This document shows positions 36,536-49,427 of a stretch of DNA of 64,000 bases, piece after piece; position 1 is the stretch's first letter, and every line of letters starts with the position of its first letter. This DNA comes from Triticum aestivum. Taxonomy: Eukaryota; Streptophyta; Magnoliopsida; Poales; Poaceae. Position numbers and translations under genes: made by a program. The notes under the pieces were generated by a model. It saw only the letters and a list, made by a program, of their open reading frames with translations, searched no databases and was not told the origin of the DNA. The stretch spans positions 175,150,680 to 175,214,679 of the forward strand of contig NC_057800.1 of assembly GCF_018294505.1 (NCBI RefSeq). Direction: 5' to 3'.

Positions 36536-38292
36536 GAGTTCTTGAGGGTGACTCCGCCAACATACTTCACTCTTATCATTTTGGCAAGGACAAGTGCAAA
36601 CAACTTCCACATCTTGCACTAGTTCAAGGAGTCACAAACCCTCTTGTTGGTAAGACAAGGGACAAGGTAACCTAATGCTTTCATGGACATCATCTTGTGT
36701 ATACATCACTCTATGTCTATGGATATCCTTGCTTGTTTCTTGTGGGACTAACCCGTGTAGGTATTGAAAGTGCAACTCACTCCAAAGGATTGCTCCAAAT
36801 GATCTACATCAACATTGAGCATCCACATCTTCATTACCTACATGAAGTCATCATCGACAAAACCCAAGGTTATTTCATCCTTCTTAGGGGGATATCACAT
36901 CTAGGGGAGCTTTACTCTAAAATTGAGCTAAAGCAACTCTAATGGTGTGAGCACAACAATGCTTTATGTAAAAGTGGTAAACCCACTTATGCTTAAACGA
37001 TGAGTATGACCTATGATCAAATGTTCTCATTTGACTCCTAAGTTAATATACTCATATATAGATGACCTAGTCATCGCCAATTGCTTGATAGATGCTAGAG
37101 TGTTTGTGCATGCTTTGTCACATATTTCATTTGCCATTTTAATTGTGTGAGCATGTTGGATGCATATTTTTCTCATTCGAGGACATCCATTTGTTGCTTT
37201 GATTGTCTGGCTTTTTCTCTTTTGCCAAATGGATGGACAAGAATGCCTAAGAACTCCCTCTAGCTATCTATGCTTTCCTCGTCTCAAACTCTATTCATGC
37301 TACATCACAAAGTTTGATCAAGTCAGATTTGAACCACTCTGTGTGAGGAGCACTCGGAGTCCCCGATTCGTCATAGACTTAAACTTCCAAAACCTCTTTG
37401 TGCATTTCGGTCTGACCGATTCATCCTTTTCGGTCCTACCGAGATCACTTAGTTGATCTAGGTTTTCAATCTCGGTGCAACCGATTAGAACCTTTCGGTC
37501 ACACCGAGTTGCGGTAACTACCTGCAGTTTTGCATCTCGGTGCCACCGAGTTGTTCCACTCGGTCACACCGACAGGGTCAGGTTATATATGCTAACGGGT
37601 CAAATTTTCGAAATTTTTCCAAAACCCTTCACCCGCGCGTAACCTGCTCTGCCTCTTCGGGTCTCCGGATCGTCCTCTCGCCGCCAGCGACCTCCCGCCG
37701 ATGGTCTCCGCCGCCTTCAACGGCAATCTGCTCCGCCGTTGCCGCCATAGCGAACACTCGCCGCTCTAGGGTAAGTGTCCGACCCCTTGTGCTGTCCTTT
37801 TCAGTCCGATTCCTAGCACAAGGACAATGCCATGTTTCTTGCCAAGATTGAGATTGATCCATCCAGCTAAAACTTCCTTAGGTCTAGATTGATTCGAAAA
37901 TTTTAGGGTTAGCTCTTCGGAGAACTCATCTTGGACCGACCGAACGGTAGAAATCGGTCTCACCGATTCGGCCTTGGCCATTGCACATGCGCTTTTCAGT
38001 CCGACCGAAACGTGCAAATCGGTGTGACCGAGTTCAAGATTCTGTGAAACCCTAGCAATCTCGGTGCCACCAAACTGTGACTCGGCCCAACCGAGTTCAC
38101 TAGTTTAGGTTCCAAGTGTTGCTTCGGTATCACCTAGTTTGTCAATTCGGTAGCTCCGAGATCACTTCTGTAGAGAACTAAAACTAAGCTTTCTGACTCA
38201 ATTGTTTTGCAAAACCTCTGTACTTTGTGATGCTCATCTACTCTACCTCATCTACAACCTATTCACAGGGTCTGCTGACAGTTTGCCTGAAG
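36536..38292 (+). other. Linker of Maximus-like element where pol is missing
   Basis: No pol domain is visible in any frame. The last part (37400-38165) contains about 13 copies of the TCGGT-NNN-ACCGA dyad motif also found in the LTR. This stretch separates gag from the env-like frame. Confidence 0.6.
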
Positions 38293-38462
38293 ATGTCTGA
38301 TCAAAGTGATAGTCAGAACAAGTCTAAAGAGCAGGTTCAGATGAGTGAGGGCACTAGTCCCTCCAGCAGCTATGATGAGGGCAGCAAGAGCACACCTAGT
38401 AACCTGCCAAAGGCAGCTACCAGGACAAGGAATAAAAAAACCTCAGATTCTGAGGATGAGGA

Positions 38463-40186
38463 TGTTGGGGAACGTAGTAATTTCAAAAATTTCCTACGCA
38501 CACGCAAGATCATGGTGATGCATAGCAACAAGATGAGAGAGTGTTGTCCACATACCCTCGTAGACCGAAAGCAGAAGCGTTAGCACAACACGGTTGATGT
38601 AGTCGTACGTCTTCACGATCCGACCGATCAAGTACCGAACGCACGACACCTCCGAGTTCAGCACATGTTCAGCCCGATGACGTCCCTCGAACTCCGATCT
38701 AGCCGAGTGTTGAGGGAGAGTTTCGTCAGCACGACGGGTGGTGATGATGTTGATGTTCTACCGACGCAGGGCTTCGCCTAAGCACCGCTACAGTATTATC
38801 GAGGTGGGCTATGGTGGAGGGGGGCACCGCACACGGCTAAAAGATCAAACAGATCAATTGTTGTGTCTTTGGGGTGCCCCCTACCCCCGTATATAAAGGA
38901 GCAAGGGAGGAGGAGGCCGGCCCTAGGAGGGGGCGCGCCAAGTGTGGAGTCCTACTAGGACTCCCTAGTCCTAGTAGGATTCCACCTCCCATATGGAATA
39001 GGAAAAGAGGAAGGGAAAAGGAGAAGGAAGGAAAGGGGGCGCCTCCCTTCCCTAGTCCAATTCAGACCAGACCAAGGGGAGGGGTGCGGCCACCCTTGAG
39101 GCCCTTTTCCTTCTTTCCCGTATGGCCCAATAAGGCCCAATACGTATTCCCGTAACTCTCCGGTACTCCGAAAAATACCCGAATCACTTGGAACCTTTCC
39201 GATGTCCGAATATAGTCATCCAATATATCGATCTTTATGTCTCGACCATTTCAAGACTCCTTGTCATGTCCCCGATCTCATCCGGGACTCCGGACTCCTT
39301 CAGTACATCAAAACTCATAAACTCATAATATAACTGTCATCGAAACTTTAAGCGTGCGGACCCTACGGGTTCGAGAACTATGTAGACATGACCGAGACAC
39401 ATCTCCGGTCAATAACCAATAGCGGAACCTGGATGCTCATATTGGCTCCTACATATTCTATGAAGATCTTTATCGGTCAGACCGCATAACAACATACGTT
39501 GTTCCCTTTGTCATCGGTATGTTACTTGCCCGAGATTCGATCGTCGGTATCTCAATACCTAGTTCAATCTCGTTACCGGCAAGTCTCTTTACTCGTTCCG
39601 TAATACATCATCTCACAACTAACTCATTAGTTGCAATGCTTGCAAGGCTTAAGTGATGTGCATTACCGAGAGGGCCCAGAGATACCTCTCCGACAATTGG
39701 AGTGACAAATCCTAATCTCGAAATACGCCAACCCAACATGTACCTTCGGAGACACCTATAGAGCACCTTTATAATCACCCAGTTACGTTGTGACGTTTGG
39801 TAGCACACAAAGTGTTCCTCCGGTAAACGGAGTTGCATAATCTCATAGTCATGGGAACATGTATAAGTCATGAAGAAAGCAATAGCAACATATTAAATGA
39901 TCGAGTGCTAAGCTAACGGAATGGGTAAAGTAAATCACATCATTCTCCTAATGATGTGATCCTGTTAATCAAATGACAACTCATGTCCATGGCTAGGAAA
40001 CTTAACCATCTTTGATTAACGAGCTAGTCAAATAGAGGCATACTAGTGACACTCTGTTTGTCTATGTATTCACACATGTATTATGTTTCCGGTTAATACA
40101 ATTCTAGGATGAATAATAAACATTTATCATGATATAAGGAAATAAATAATAACTTTATTATTGCCTCTAGGGCATATTTCCTTCAG
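38463..40186 (-). repeat. 3' LTR of the Angela-like element
   Basis: 1724 bp, TGTTGGGGAACG (38463) to ATATTTCCTTCA (40186). Colinear with 45297-47018. A TATA-like stretch occurs on the minus strand at about 38889-38896 (TTTATATA, reading from + TATATAAA). Confidence 0.88.
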
Positions 40187-43100
40187 TCTCCCACTTGCAC
40201 TAGAGTCAATAATCTAGTTCACATCACCATGTGATTTAACACCAATAGTTCACATCACCATGTGATTAACACCCATAGTTCACATCATCATGTGATCAAC
40301 ACCCAAAGGGTTTACTAGAGTCAATAATCTAGTTCACATCGCTATGTGATTAACACCCAAAGAGTACTAAGGTGTGATCATGTTTTGCCTGTGAGAGAAG
40401 TTTAGTCAACGGGTCTGCCATATTCAGATCCGTATGTATTTTGCAAATTTCTATGTCAATAATGCTCTGCACGGAGCTACTCTAGCTAATTGCTCCCACT
40501 TTCAATATGTATCTAGATTGAGACTTAGAGTCATCTGGATCAGTGTCAAAATTTGCATCGACGTAACTCTTTACGACGAACCGTTTTGTCACCTCCATAA
40601 TCGAGAAACATATCCCTATTCCACTAAGCATAATTTGACCGGTGTCCAGTGATCTACTCCTAGATCACTATTGTACTCCCTTGCCAAAATCAGTGTAGGG
40701 TATACAATAGATCTGGTACACAGCATGGCATACTTTATAGAACATATAGCTGAGGCATAGGGAATGACTTTCATTCTCTTTCTATCTTCTGTCGTGGTCG
40801 GGCTTTGAGTCTTACTCAATTTCAGACCTTGTAACACAGGCAAGAACTCTTTCTTTGACTGCTCCATTTTGAACTACTTCAAAATCTTGTCAAGGTATGT
40901 ACTCATTGAAAAAACTTATCAAGCGTCTTGATCTATCTCTATAGATCTTGATGCTCAATATGTAAGCAGCTTCACCGAGGTCCTTCTTTGAAAAACTCCT
41001 TTCAAATACTCCTTTATGCTTTGCAGAATAATTCTACATTATTTCTGATCAACAATATGTCATTCACATATACTTATCAGAAATGTTGTAGTGCTCCCAC
41101 TCACTTTCTTGTAAATACAGGCTTCACCGCAAGTCTGTATAAAACTATATGCTTTGATCAACTCATCAAAGCGTATATTCCAACTCCGAGATACTTGCAC
41201 CAGTCCATAGATGGATCGCTGGAGGTCACATATTTTGTTAGCATCCTTTGGATCGATAAAACCTTCAGGTTGCATCATATACAACTCTTCTTCCAGAAAT
41301 CCATTCAGGAATGCAGTCTTTACATCCATTTGCCAGATTTAATAAAATGTGGCAATTTGCTAACATGATTCGGACAGACTTAAGCATTGCTATGAGTGAG
41401 AAGGTCTCATCGTAGTCAATTCCTTGAACTTGTCGAAACCTTTTGCGACAATTCTAGCTTTGTAGATAGTAACACTACTATCAGCGTCCATCTTCCTCTT
41501 GAAGATCCATTTAATCTCAATGGCTCGCCGATCATTGAGCAAGTCAATCAAAGTCCATACTTTGTTCTCACATGGATCTCATCTCAGATTTCATTGCCTC
41601 AAGCCATTTCGTGGAATCTGGGCTCATCATCGCTTCCTCATAGTTCGTAGGTTCGTCAAGTAACATGACCTCCAGAACATGATTACCGTACCACTCTGGT
41701 GCGGATCTCACTCTGGTTTACCTATGAGATTCGGTAGTAACTTGATCTGAAGTTACATGATCATCATCATTAGCTTCCTCACTAATTGGTGTAGTAGTCA
41801 CAGGAACAGATTTCTGTGATGAACTACTTTTCAATAAGGGAGCAGGTACAGTTACCTCATCAAGTCCTACTTTCCTCCAACTCACTTCTTTCGAGAGAAA
41901 CTCCTTCTCTAGAAAGGATCCATTCTTGGCAACGAATGTCTTGCCTTCGGATCTGTGATAGAAGGTGTACCCAACATTTTGGGTATCCTACGAAGACGCC
42001 CTTCTCCGATTTGGGTTCAAGCTTATCATGTTGAAACTTTTTTGCATAAGCATCGTAACCCAAACTTTAAGAAACGACAACTTTGGTTTCTTGCTAAACC
42101 ACAGTTCATACGGTGTCGTCTCAAACGAGTTTAGATGGTGCCCTTTTTACGTGAATGCAGCTGTCTCTAATGCATAACCCCAAAACTATAGTGGTAAATC
42201 GGTAAGAAACATCATATATCGCACAATATCTAATAAAGTACGGTTACGATGTTAGGTCACACCATTACACTGTGGTGTTCCAGGTGGCGTGAGTAGTGAA
42301 ACTATTTCACGTTATTTTAACTGAAGGCCAAACTCGTAACTCAAATATTTTACCTCTGTGATCATATCGTAGAAACTTTTATTTTCTTGTTACGATGATT
42401 CTCCACTTCACTTCTGAAATTCTTTGAACTTTTCAAATGTTTCAGACTTGTGTTTCATCAAGTAGATATACCCATATCTGCTCAAATCATCTGTGAAGGT
42501 CAGAAAATAACGATACTTGCCGCAAGCCTTAACACTCATCGGACCGCATACATCAGTATGTATTATTTCCAATAAGTCAGTTGCTCGCTCCATTGTTCTG
42601 GAGAACGGAGTCTTAGTCATCTTTCCCATGAGGCATGGTTCGCAAGCATAAATTGATTCATAATCAAGTGATTCCAAAAGTCCATCAGCATGGAGTTTCT
42701 TCATGCGCTTTACACCAATATGACCTAAACGACAGTGCCACAAATAAGTTGCACCATCGTTATTAACTTTTCATCTTTTGGTTTCAATATTATGAATATG
42801 TGTATTACTACGATCGAGATCCAACGAACCATTTTCATTGGGTGTGTAACCATATAAGGTTTTATTCATGTAAACAGAACAACAATTTATTCTCTTACTT
42901 AAATGAATAACCGTATTGCAATGAACATGATCAAATCATGTTCATGCTCAACGCAAACACCAAATAACACTTATTTAGGTTCAACACTAATCCTGAAAGT
43001 ATAGGGAGTGTGCGATGATGATCATATCAATCTTGGAACTACTTCCAACACACATCGTCACCTCACCCTTAACTAGTCTCTGTTCATTCTGCAACTCCCG

Positions 43101-43990
43101 ATTCAAGTTACTAATCTTAGCAACTGAACTAGTACCAAATACTGAGGGGTTGCTATGAACACTAGTAAAGTACACATCAATAACATGTATATCAAATATA
43201 CCTTTGTTTACTTTGCCATCCTTTCTTATCCGCCAAATACTTGGGGTAGTTCCGCTTCCAGTGACTAGTCCCTTTGCAGTAGAAGCACTTAGTCTCAGGC
43301 TTAGGACCAGACTTGGGCTTCTTCACTTGAGCAGCAACTTGCTTGCCATTCTTCTTGAAGTTTCTCTTCTTCCCTTTGCCCTTTTCTTGAAACTAGTGGT
43401 CTCGTCAACCATCAACACTTGATGTTTTTCTTGATTTCTACCGTCGTCGATTTCAGCATCACGAAGAGCTTGGGAATTGTTTTCGTTATCCCTTGCATAT
43501 TATAGTTCATCACAAAGTATTACTAACTTGGTGATGGTGACTAGAGAATTCTGTCAATCACTATCTTATCTGGAAGATTAACTCCCACTTGATTCAAGCG
43601 ATTGTAGTACCCAGACAATCTGAGCACATGCTCACTGCTTGAGCTATTCTCCTCCATCTTTTAGCTATATAACTTGTTGGAGACTTCATATCTCTCAACT
43701 CGGGTATTTGCTTGAAATATTAACTTCAACTCCTGGAACATCTCATATGGTCCATGATGTTCAAAACATCTTTGAAGTCCCGAATCTCGGTCGTTAAGCA
43801 TGGTGCACTAAACTATCAAGTAGTCATCATACCGAGCTTTTGTCAAAACGTTCATAACGTCTGCATCTGCTCCTGCAATAGTTCTGTCACCTAGCGGTGC
43901 ATCAAGGACATAATTCTTCTGTGCAGCAATGAGGATAATCCTCAGATCACGGATACAATCCGCATCATTGCTACTAACATCTTTCAACAT
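40187..43990 (-). pseudogene. Degenerate gag-pol of the Angela-like element
   Basis: Fragments in the right order on the minus strand: gag (around 43990-43808, ending in a DDYLIV block), zinc knuckle remnant (about 43300-43200), GAG-pre-integrase and integrase core (42743-42408, with WHCRLGHIGVKRMKKLHADG and IIHTDVCGPM), an [19 protein letters not shown] RT block (41329-41060) and RNase H remnants toward 40600. These would be capsid, integrase and RT in a live copy. Stops and frameshifts separate nearly every block. The polypurine tract (minus: GCAAGTGGGAGAC) lies at 40187-40199. Confidence 0.75.
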
Positions 43991-45279
43991 AGTTTTTCTC
44001 TAGGAACATATCAAAATAAACATAGGGAAGCAACAACGCGAGCTATTGATCTACAACATATATATGCTAATACTACCAGGACTAAGTTCATGATAAATTT
44101 AAGTTCAATTTAATCATATTACTTAAGAACTCCCACTTAGATAGACATCCCTCTAATCCTCTAAGTGATCACGTGATCCATATCAACTAAACCATGTCCG
44201 ATCATCACGTGAGATGGAATGGTTTCAATGGTGAACATCACTATGTTGATCATATCTACTATATGATTCACGCTCGACCTTTCGGTCTCCGTGTTCCGAG
44301 GCCATATCTGTTATATGCTAGGCTCGTCAAGTTTAACCTGAGTATTCCGCGTGTGCAACTGTTTTGCACCCGTTGTATTTGAACGTAGAGCCTATCACAC
44401 CCGATCATCACGTGGTGTCTCAGCACGAAGAACTTTCACAACGGTGCATACTCAGGGAGAATACTTATACCTTGATAATTTAGTGAGAGATCATCTTATA
44501 AAGCTACCGTCGAACTAAGCAAAATAAGATGTATAAAAGATAAACATCACATGCAATCATAATATGTGACATGATATGGCCATCCTCATCTTGTGCCTTT
44601 GATCTCCATCTCCAAAGCATCGTCATGATCTCCATTGTCACCGGCATGACACCATGATCTCCATCATCTTGATCTATATCAATGTGTCGTCACATGGTCG
44701 TATCGCCAACTATTGCTCTTGCAACTATTGCTATCGCATAGCGATAAAGTAAAGCAATTATTTGGCGCTTGCATCTTATGCAATAGAGAGACAACCATAA
44801 GGCTTTTGCCAGTTGCCGATAACTTCAACAAAACATGATCATCTCATACAACAACTTATATCTCATCATGCCTTGACCATATCACATCACAACATGCCCT
44901 GCAAAAACAAGTTAGACGTCCTCTACTTTGTTGTTGCAAGTTTTACGTGGCTGCTACGGGCTTAGCAAGAACCGTTCTTACCTACACATCAAAACCACAA
45001 CGATAGTTTGTCAAGTTGGTGCTGTTTTAACCTTCGCAAGGACCGGGCGTAGCCACACTCGGTTCAACTAAAGTTGGAGAAACTGACACCCGCTAGCCAC
45101 CCGTGTGCAAAGCACGTCGGTAGAACCAGTCTCGCGTAAGCGTATGCGTAATGTCGGTCCGGGCCGCTTCATCCAACAATACCGCTGAACCAAAGTATGA
45201 CATGCTGGTAAGCAGTATGACTTATATCGCCCACAACTCACTTGTTTTCTACTCGTGCATATGACATCTACGCATAAAA
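43991..45279 (-). other. Leader and 5' gag region of the Angela-like element
   Basis: No continuous frame. Expected to hold the 5' untranslated leader and the start of gag. The gag start cannot be placed because of heavy decay. Confidence 0.5.
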
Positions 45280-45295
45280 CCAGGCTCAGATGCCA
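45280..45295 (-). promoter_or_regulatory. Variant primer-binding site of the Angela-like element
   Basis: The minus strand reads TGGCATCTGAGCCTGG directly after the LTR end. The normal site is TGGTATCAGAGC; here the centre differs (CATCTG instead of TATCAG). Confidence 0.55.
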
Positions 45296-45296
45296 C

Positions 45297-47018
45297 TGTT
45301 GGGGAACGTAGTAATTTCAAAAATTACCTACACACACGCAAGATCATGGTGATGCATAGCAACGAGAGGAGAGAGTGTTGTCCACGTACCCTCGTAGACT
45401 GAAAGCGGAAGCGTTAGCACAACGCGGTTGATGTAGTCGTACGTCTTCACGATCCGACCGATCAAGTACCGAACGCACGACACCTCCGAGTTCAGCACAC
45501 GTTCAGCCCGATGACGTCCCTCGAACTCCGATCCAGCCGAGTGTTGAGGGAGAGTTTCGTCAGCACGGCGGCGTGGTGACGATGTTGATGTTCTACCGAC
45601 GCAGCGCTTCGCCTAAGCACCGCTACAGTATTATCGAGGTGGACTATGGTGGAGGGGGGCACCGCACACGGCTAAAAGATCAAACAGATCAATTGTTGTG
45701 TCTTTGGGGTGCCCCTGCCCCCATATATAAAGGAGCAAGGGAGGAGGAGGCCGGCCCTAGGAGGGGCGCGCCAAGTGTGGAGTCCTACGAGGACTCCCTA
45801 GTCCTAGTAGGATTCCACCTCCCATATGGAATAGGAAAAGAGGAAGGGAAAAGGAGAAGGAAGGAAGGGGGCGTCTCCCTTCCCTAGTCCAATTCGGACC
45901 AGACCAAGGGGAGGGGTGCAGCCACCCTTGAGGCCCTTTTCCTTCTTTCCCGTATGGCCCAATAAGGCCCAATACGTATTCCCGTAACTCTCCAGTACTC
46001 CAAAAAATACCCGGATCACTCGGAACCTTTCCGATGTCCGAATATAGTCGTCCAATATATCGATCTTTACGTCTCGACCATTTTGAGACTCCTCGTCATG
46101 TCCCCGATCTCATCCGGGACTCCGAACTCCTTCGGTACATCAAAACTCATAAACTCATAATATAACTGTCATCGAAACTTTAAGCGTGCGGACCCTATGG
46201 GTTCGAGAACTATGTAGACATAACCGAGACACGTCTCCGGTCAATAACCAATAGCGGAACCTGGATGCTCATATTGGCTCCTACATATTCTATGAAGATC
46301 TTTATCGGTCAGACCGCATAACAACATACATTGTTTCCTTTGTCATCGGTATGTTACTTGCCCGAGATTCGATCGTCGGTATCTCAATACCTAGTTCAAT
46401 CTCATTACCGGCAAGTCTCTTTACTCGTTCCATAATACATCATCTCACAACTAACTCATTAGTTGCAATGCTTGCAAGGCTTAAGTGATGTGCATTACCG
46501 AGAGGGTCTAGAGATACCTCTCCGACAATCAAAGTGACAAATCCTAATCTCGAAATACGCCAACCCAACATGTACCTTCGGAGACACCTGTAGAGCACCT
46601 TTATAATCACCCAGTTACATTGTGACGTTTGGTAGCACACAAAGTGTTCCTCCGGTAAACGGGAGTTGCATAATCTCATAGTCATAGGAACATGTATAAG
46701 TCATGAAGAAAGCAATAACAACATACTAAACGATCGAGTGCTAAGCTAACGGAGTGTGTCAAGTCAATCACATCATTCTCCTGATGATGTGATCCCGTTA
46801 ATCAAATGACAACTCATGTCTATGGCTAGGAAATTTAACCATCTTTGATTAACGAGCTAGTCAAGTAGAGGCATACTAGTGACACTCTGTTTGTCTATGT
46901 ATTCACACATGTATTATGTTTCCGGTTAATACAATTCTAGCATGAATAATAAACATTTATCATGATATAAGGAAATAAATAATAACTTTATTATTGCCTC
47001 TAGGGCATATTTCCTTCA
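45297..47018 (-). repeat. 5' LTR of the Angela-like element
   Basis: 1722 bp, TGTTGGGGAACG (45297) to ATATTTCCTTCA (47018). Colinear with 38463-40186. Confidence 0.88.
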
Positions 47019-49413
47019 GAGGATTATGTGGCTGTTGAGGATGAAGCCACTTCAAGGAAAAAGGTGCTGAAAAAGGAGTATGGCACAGCTGCTGCAAGTA
47101 AGCCAGGACTGAAAACAAAGGCTCCAGCAAGAAGAGTTCCAATGTCAAAAGCCAGAGCCTCCACTCAAGAAACAGTGGAGTTCACTCTTGAACCCAAAGA
47201 AGGAGGTGAAGGCAAGAAGAGGAAAGAAAGGGTCATGAAGACCATTGCTAGACTTATTGGCAAGCCATCAATGATGAGAGATGATGAAGAAGAGGAAGAG
47301 GATGCTGCTTCAGCACCCAAAGCTCAGAAGCTTATGGGAGATGCTATAAAGTTAGGGGCTGCTCCATCAAAGCCCAAGTCTGCTCCCAAAGCTCCAGCTC
47401 AGAAGTCTGGTCCAAAGAGAAGCACTAGAAATATTCCAGCTGCAGAAAAGAACAAGGCCCTAGTGCCCGAGACTGTTGATGAAGAAGACGATGAAGCCCA
47501 AGTGCTAAGGAAGCTCAAGACCAAGACCCTTAACCACAATGATGCACATCCTGTTGCAGAAAATATGAAGGTCAGCAAGGATTCAGGACTGAGATTGTGG
47601 AGACAGTCTGATCCATATGCTGTCAGGAGGAGAACTGCTGTGGATTACAGGTTCCACACAAAGGAACAACAAGACTTTTATGAGACAATTTTTCTTGACA
47701 AGAAGCCCATTGTCCGTGACATGAGATGGGTTGACTGGGAGTACATCAAGGAAAATGAAGATCACTATCCAGGAGTATATGACAGCTTCAAAGCATGTGG
47801 AGTTGATACATTTGCTGCCCAGAAGCTCACCAAGTGGAATGATGAGCTTATCATGCACTTTTACTCCACTGGCCACTTCTACCCTGATGGGAAAATCATT
47901 TGGATGTCAGAAGGTACTAGGTACCAATCCTCTGTTGAAGAATGGGCTCAGTTGATCAATGCCCCAGAAGAACATGAGGATGACTTGGATGTTTATGTCG
48001 AGAAGAAGAAAGACCACAACACTATGGCACACATGTACAGAGAGATCCCAGATGATGCTTTAGAGACTCATAAGCTTGGATATGTCCACTTCTTGTTGTC
48101 TGGTCTGCCTACCATCAACTGGATCCTAAGGCACACATTGCTACCCAAGTCAGGTGATCACAAGATGATCAGAGGACATGCTATCAATTTGCTACATTTG
48201 TTTGATGTGCCTCAAAAGTTCAAAGTCATGAGTCTGATTGTAGAGACTCAAAAGGACAGCAGATGATCACAAGATAAGCTGTGGGTATGCCCCACAAATT
48301 CAGGAGCTCATCAACTTCAAGATGGGCACAGACAAATATTTGTTGGATAAGGAGCACCTGGCCATATACCATGAATTTAAAGACAACACAGTTGTGATGG
48401 ATGAGAAGGAACCATCATAAGTTCAAGCACAGGAGAAGAAAGCCAAAGCTAAAGCTGAGAAAGCTGCCAAGATGCCAAGTGTTGAAGAGGCATCTCAAGT
48501 TTTCTTGAAGAGCAAGCAAGATCAGCTAGCATATCTGATCCAATCCACCTTGAGGATTGAGACGGGCTTGGCCACCCTAACTCAAAACCAGGAGAGCTTG
48601 GAGAGGATCATTGAGCAGAAATTCTATGATCTTGATGTCAAGGTAACTGAGATCCAAACCGCAGTTGAGCAGCTTCAGGAGGAAGCAGAAGAGAAGAAGG
48701 GCAAGGCAACCACTGATGCATTTGAGCGAGTGCCTAGAGGACAGGGATCTGTTGCAGTGCCAGTGAGAGATTCTAGAGCTACAGCGTCAGCACCAGCAGC
48801 TACAGCTCCAGTGCCACCTCCAACAGCCACTGCACCAGCTCCCGCTACATCAACAGATGCCTTTGTCCTTGGAGTTCTCTCTACACCACCTCCCGAAGAT
48901 CAAGCCTGAGAGACGTTTAGCACTATGCATTTTTGATCTTTTTGGTAACTTGTTGCCAAAGGGTGAGAAAAATGTATAGATCATAGGCTTCGAGAGAGAG
49001 TGTTGCTTTTTATCTCTCTGTTTTTGGTTTGGTTGAACTTCTTGATTGTGTGCTTGTGTGAGATACTTTATGTCCTTGTGAGATACTTGTTTGATCATGT
49101 GTTTGATCATATGCTACCCTTAATGCTTGTTGGATGATATTATCTCTTATATCCTTATATGATCATTCACTTGCTTGGTGATGAGTGCATGCTTTTAATT
49201 TCTATCCTTTTGAGTGCTCCACCAAGATGTATGTGACATGGGAGAGTCACCCATGATCCTAATCGATTGTGCATTTGCATTCAAAAGCAAATTTTAAATA
49301 ATGCACAAATTTAGGGGTATCTCTTGCTTATCACATACTTCTCAAAGCGACGATGTTTTTCAATCTTATTATCATTTGTCAAAGCTTTGATCCATATGTT
49401 GTCATCAATTACC

Positions 49414-49426
49414 AAAAAGGGGGAGA
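49414..49426 (+). promoter_or_regulatory. Polypurine tract of Maximus-like element
   Basis: AAAAAGGGGGAGA, one base before the 3' LTR at 49428. This is the plus-strand priming site. Confidence 0.8.
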
Positions 49427-49427
49427 T

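Larger units (their letters stand above)
38463..47018 (-). mobile_element. Angela/BARE-like Ty1/copia element, complete but degenerate
   Basis: 8556 bp with LTRs at 38463-40186 and 45297-47018 and a perfect target duplication GAGGA (38458-38462 and 47019-47023). On the minus strand the element begins TGAAGGAAATATGCCC and ends CGTTCCCCAACA, as Angela/WIS/BARE LTRs do. The primer-site region is next to 45297 and the polypurine tract is next to 40186, so it reads on the minus strand. Gag-pol frames are shattered by stops and shifts. The two LTRs differ by a few percent by eye. Confidence 0.9.
38293..48909 (+). pseudogene. Env-like (additional) frame of Maximus-like element, split by an insertion
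   Basis: The first part (38293-38462, starting MSDQSDSQNKSK) is a Ser/acidic-rich N-terminus. The Angela-like element inserted at 38463-47018, and the frame resumes at 47024 in the same phase once one GAGGA duplication is discounted. The second part to 48266 has a basic, Lys/Ala/Pro-rich region and then a globular domain (VDYRFHTKEQQDFYE, MRWVDWEYIKEN, FYSTGHFYPDGKI and LPTINWILRHTLLP). I know this type from plant transposon proteins ('putative plant transposon protein'). A frameshift/TGA at 48264-48266 and a TAA at about 48418-48420 precede a last piece, 48472-48909, with a coiled coil (ESLERIIEQKFYDLDVKVTE) and a Pro/Ala-rich tail. No signal peptide or membrane segment is obvious, so 'env' refers to position only. 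Confidence 0.65.

Noticed and set aside
38874..39155. Open frame in the Angela-like LTR (also 45573-45887)
   Set aside because: Located in the GC-rich leader part of the LTR and frame differs between the two LTRs.
46960..47148. Minus-strand frame crossing the Angela-like LTR boundary
   Set aside because: It spans the insertion junction and has no domain; chance open frame.
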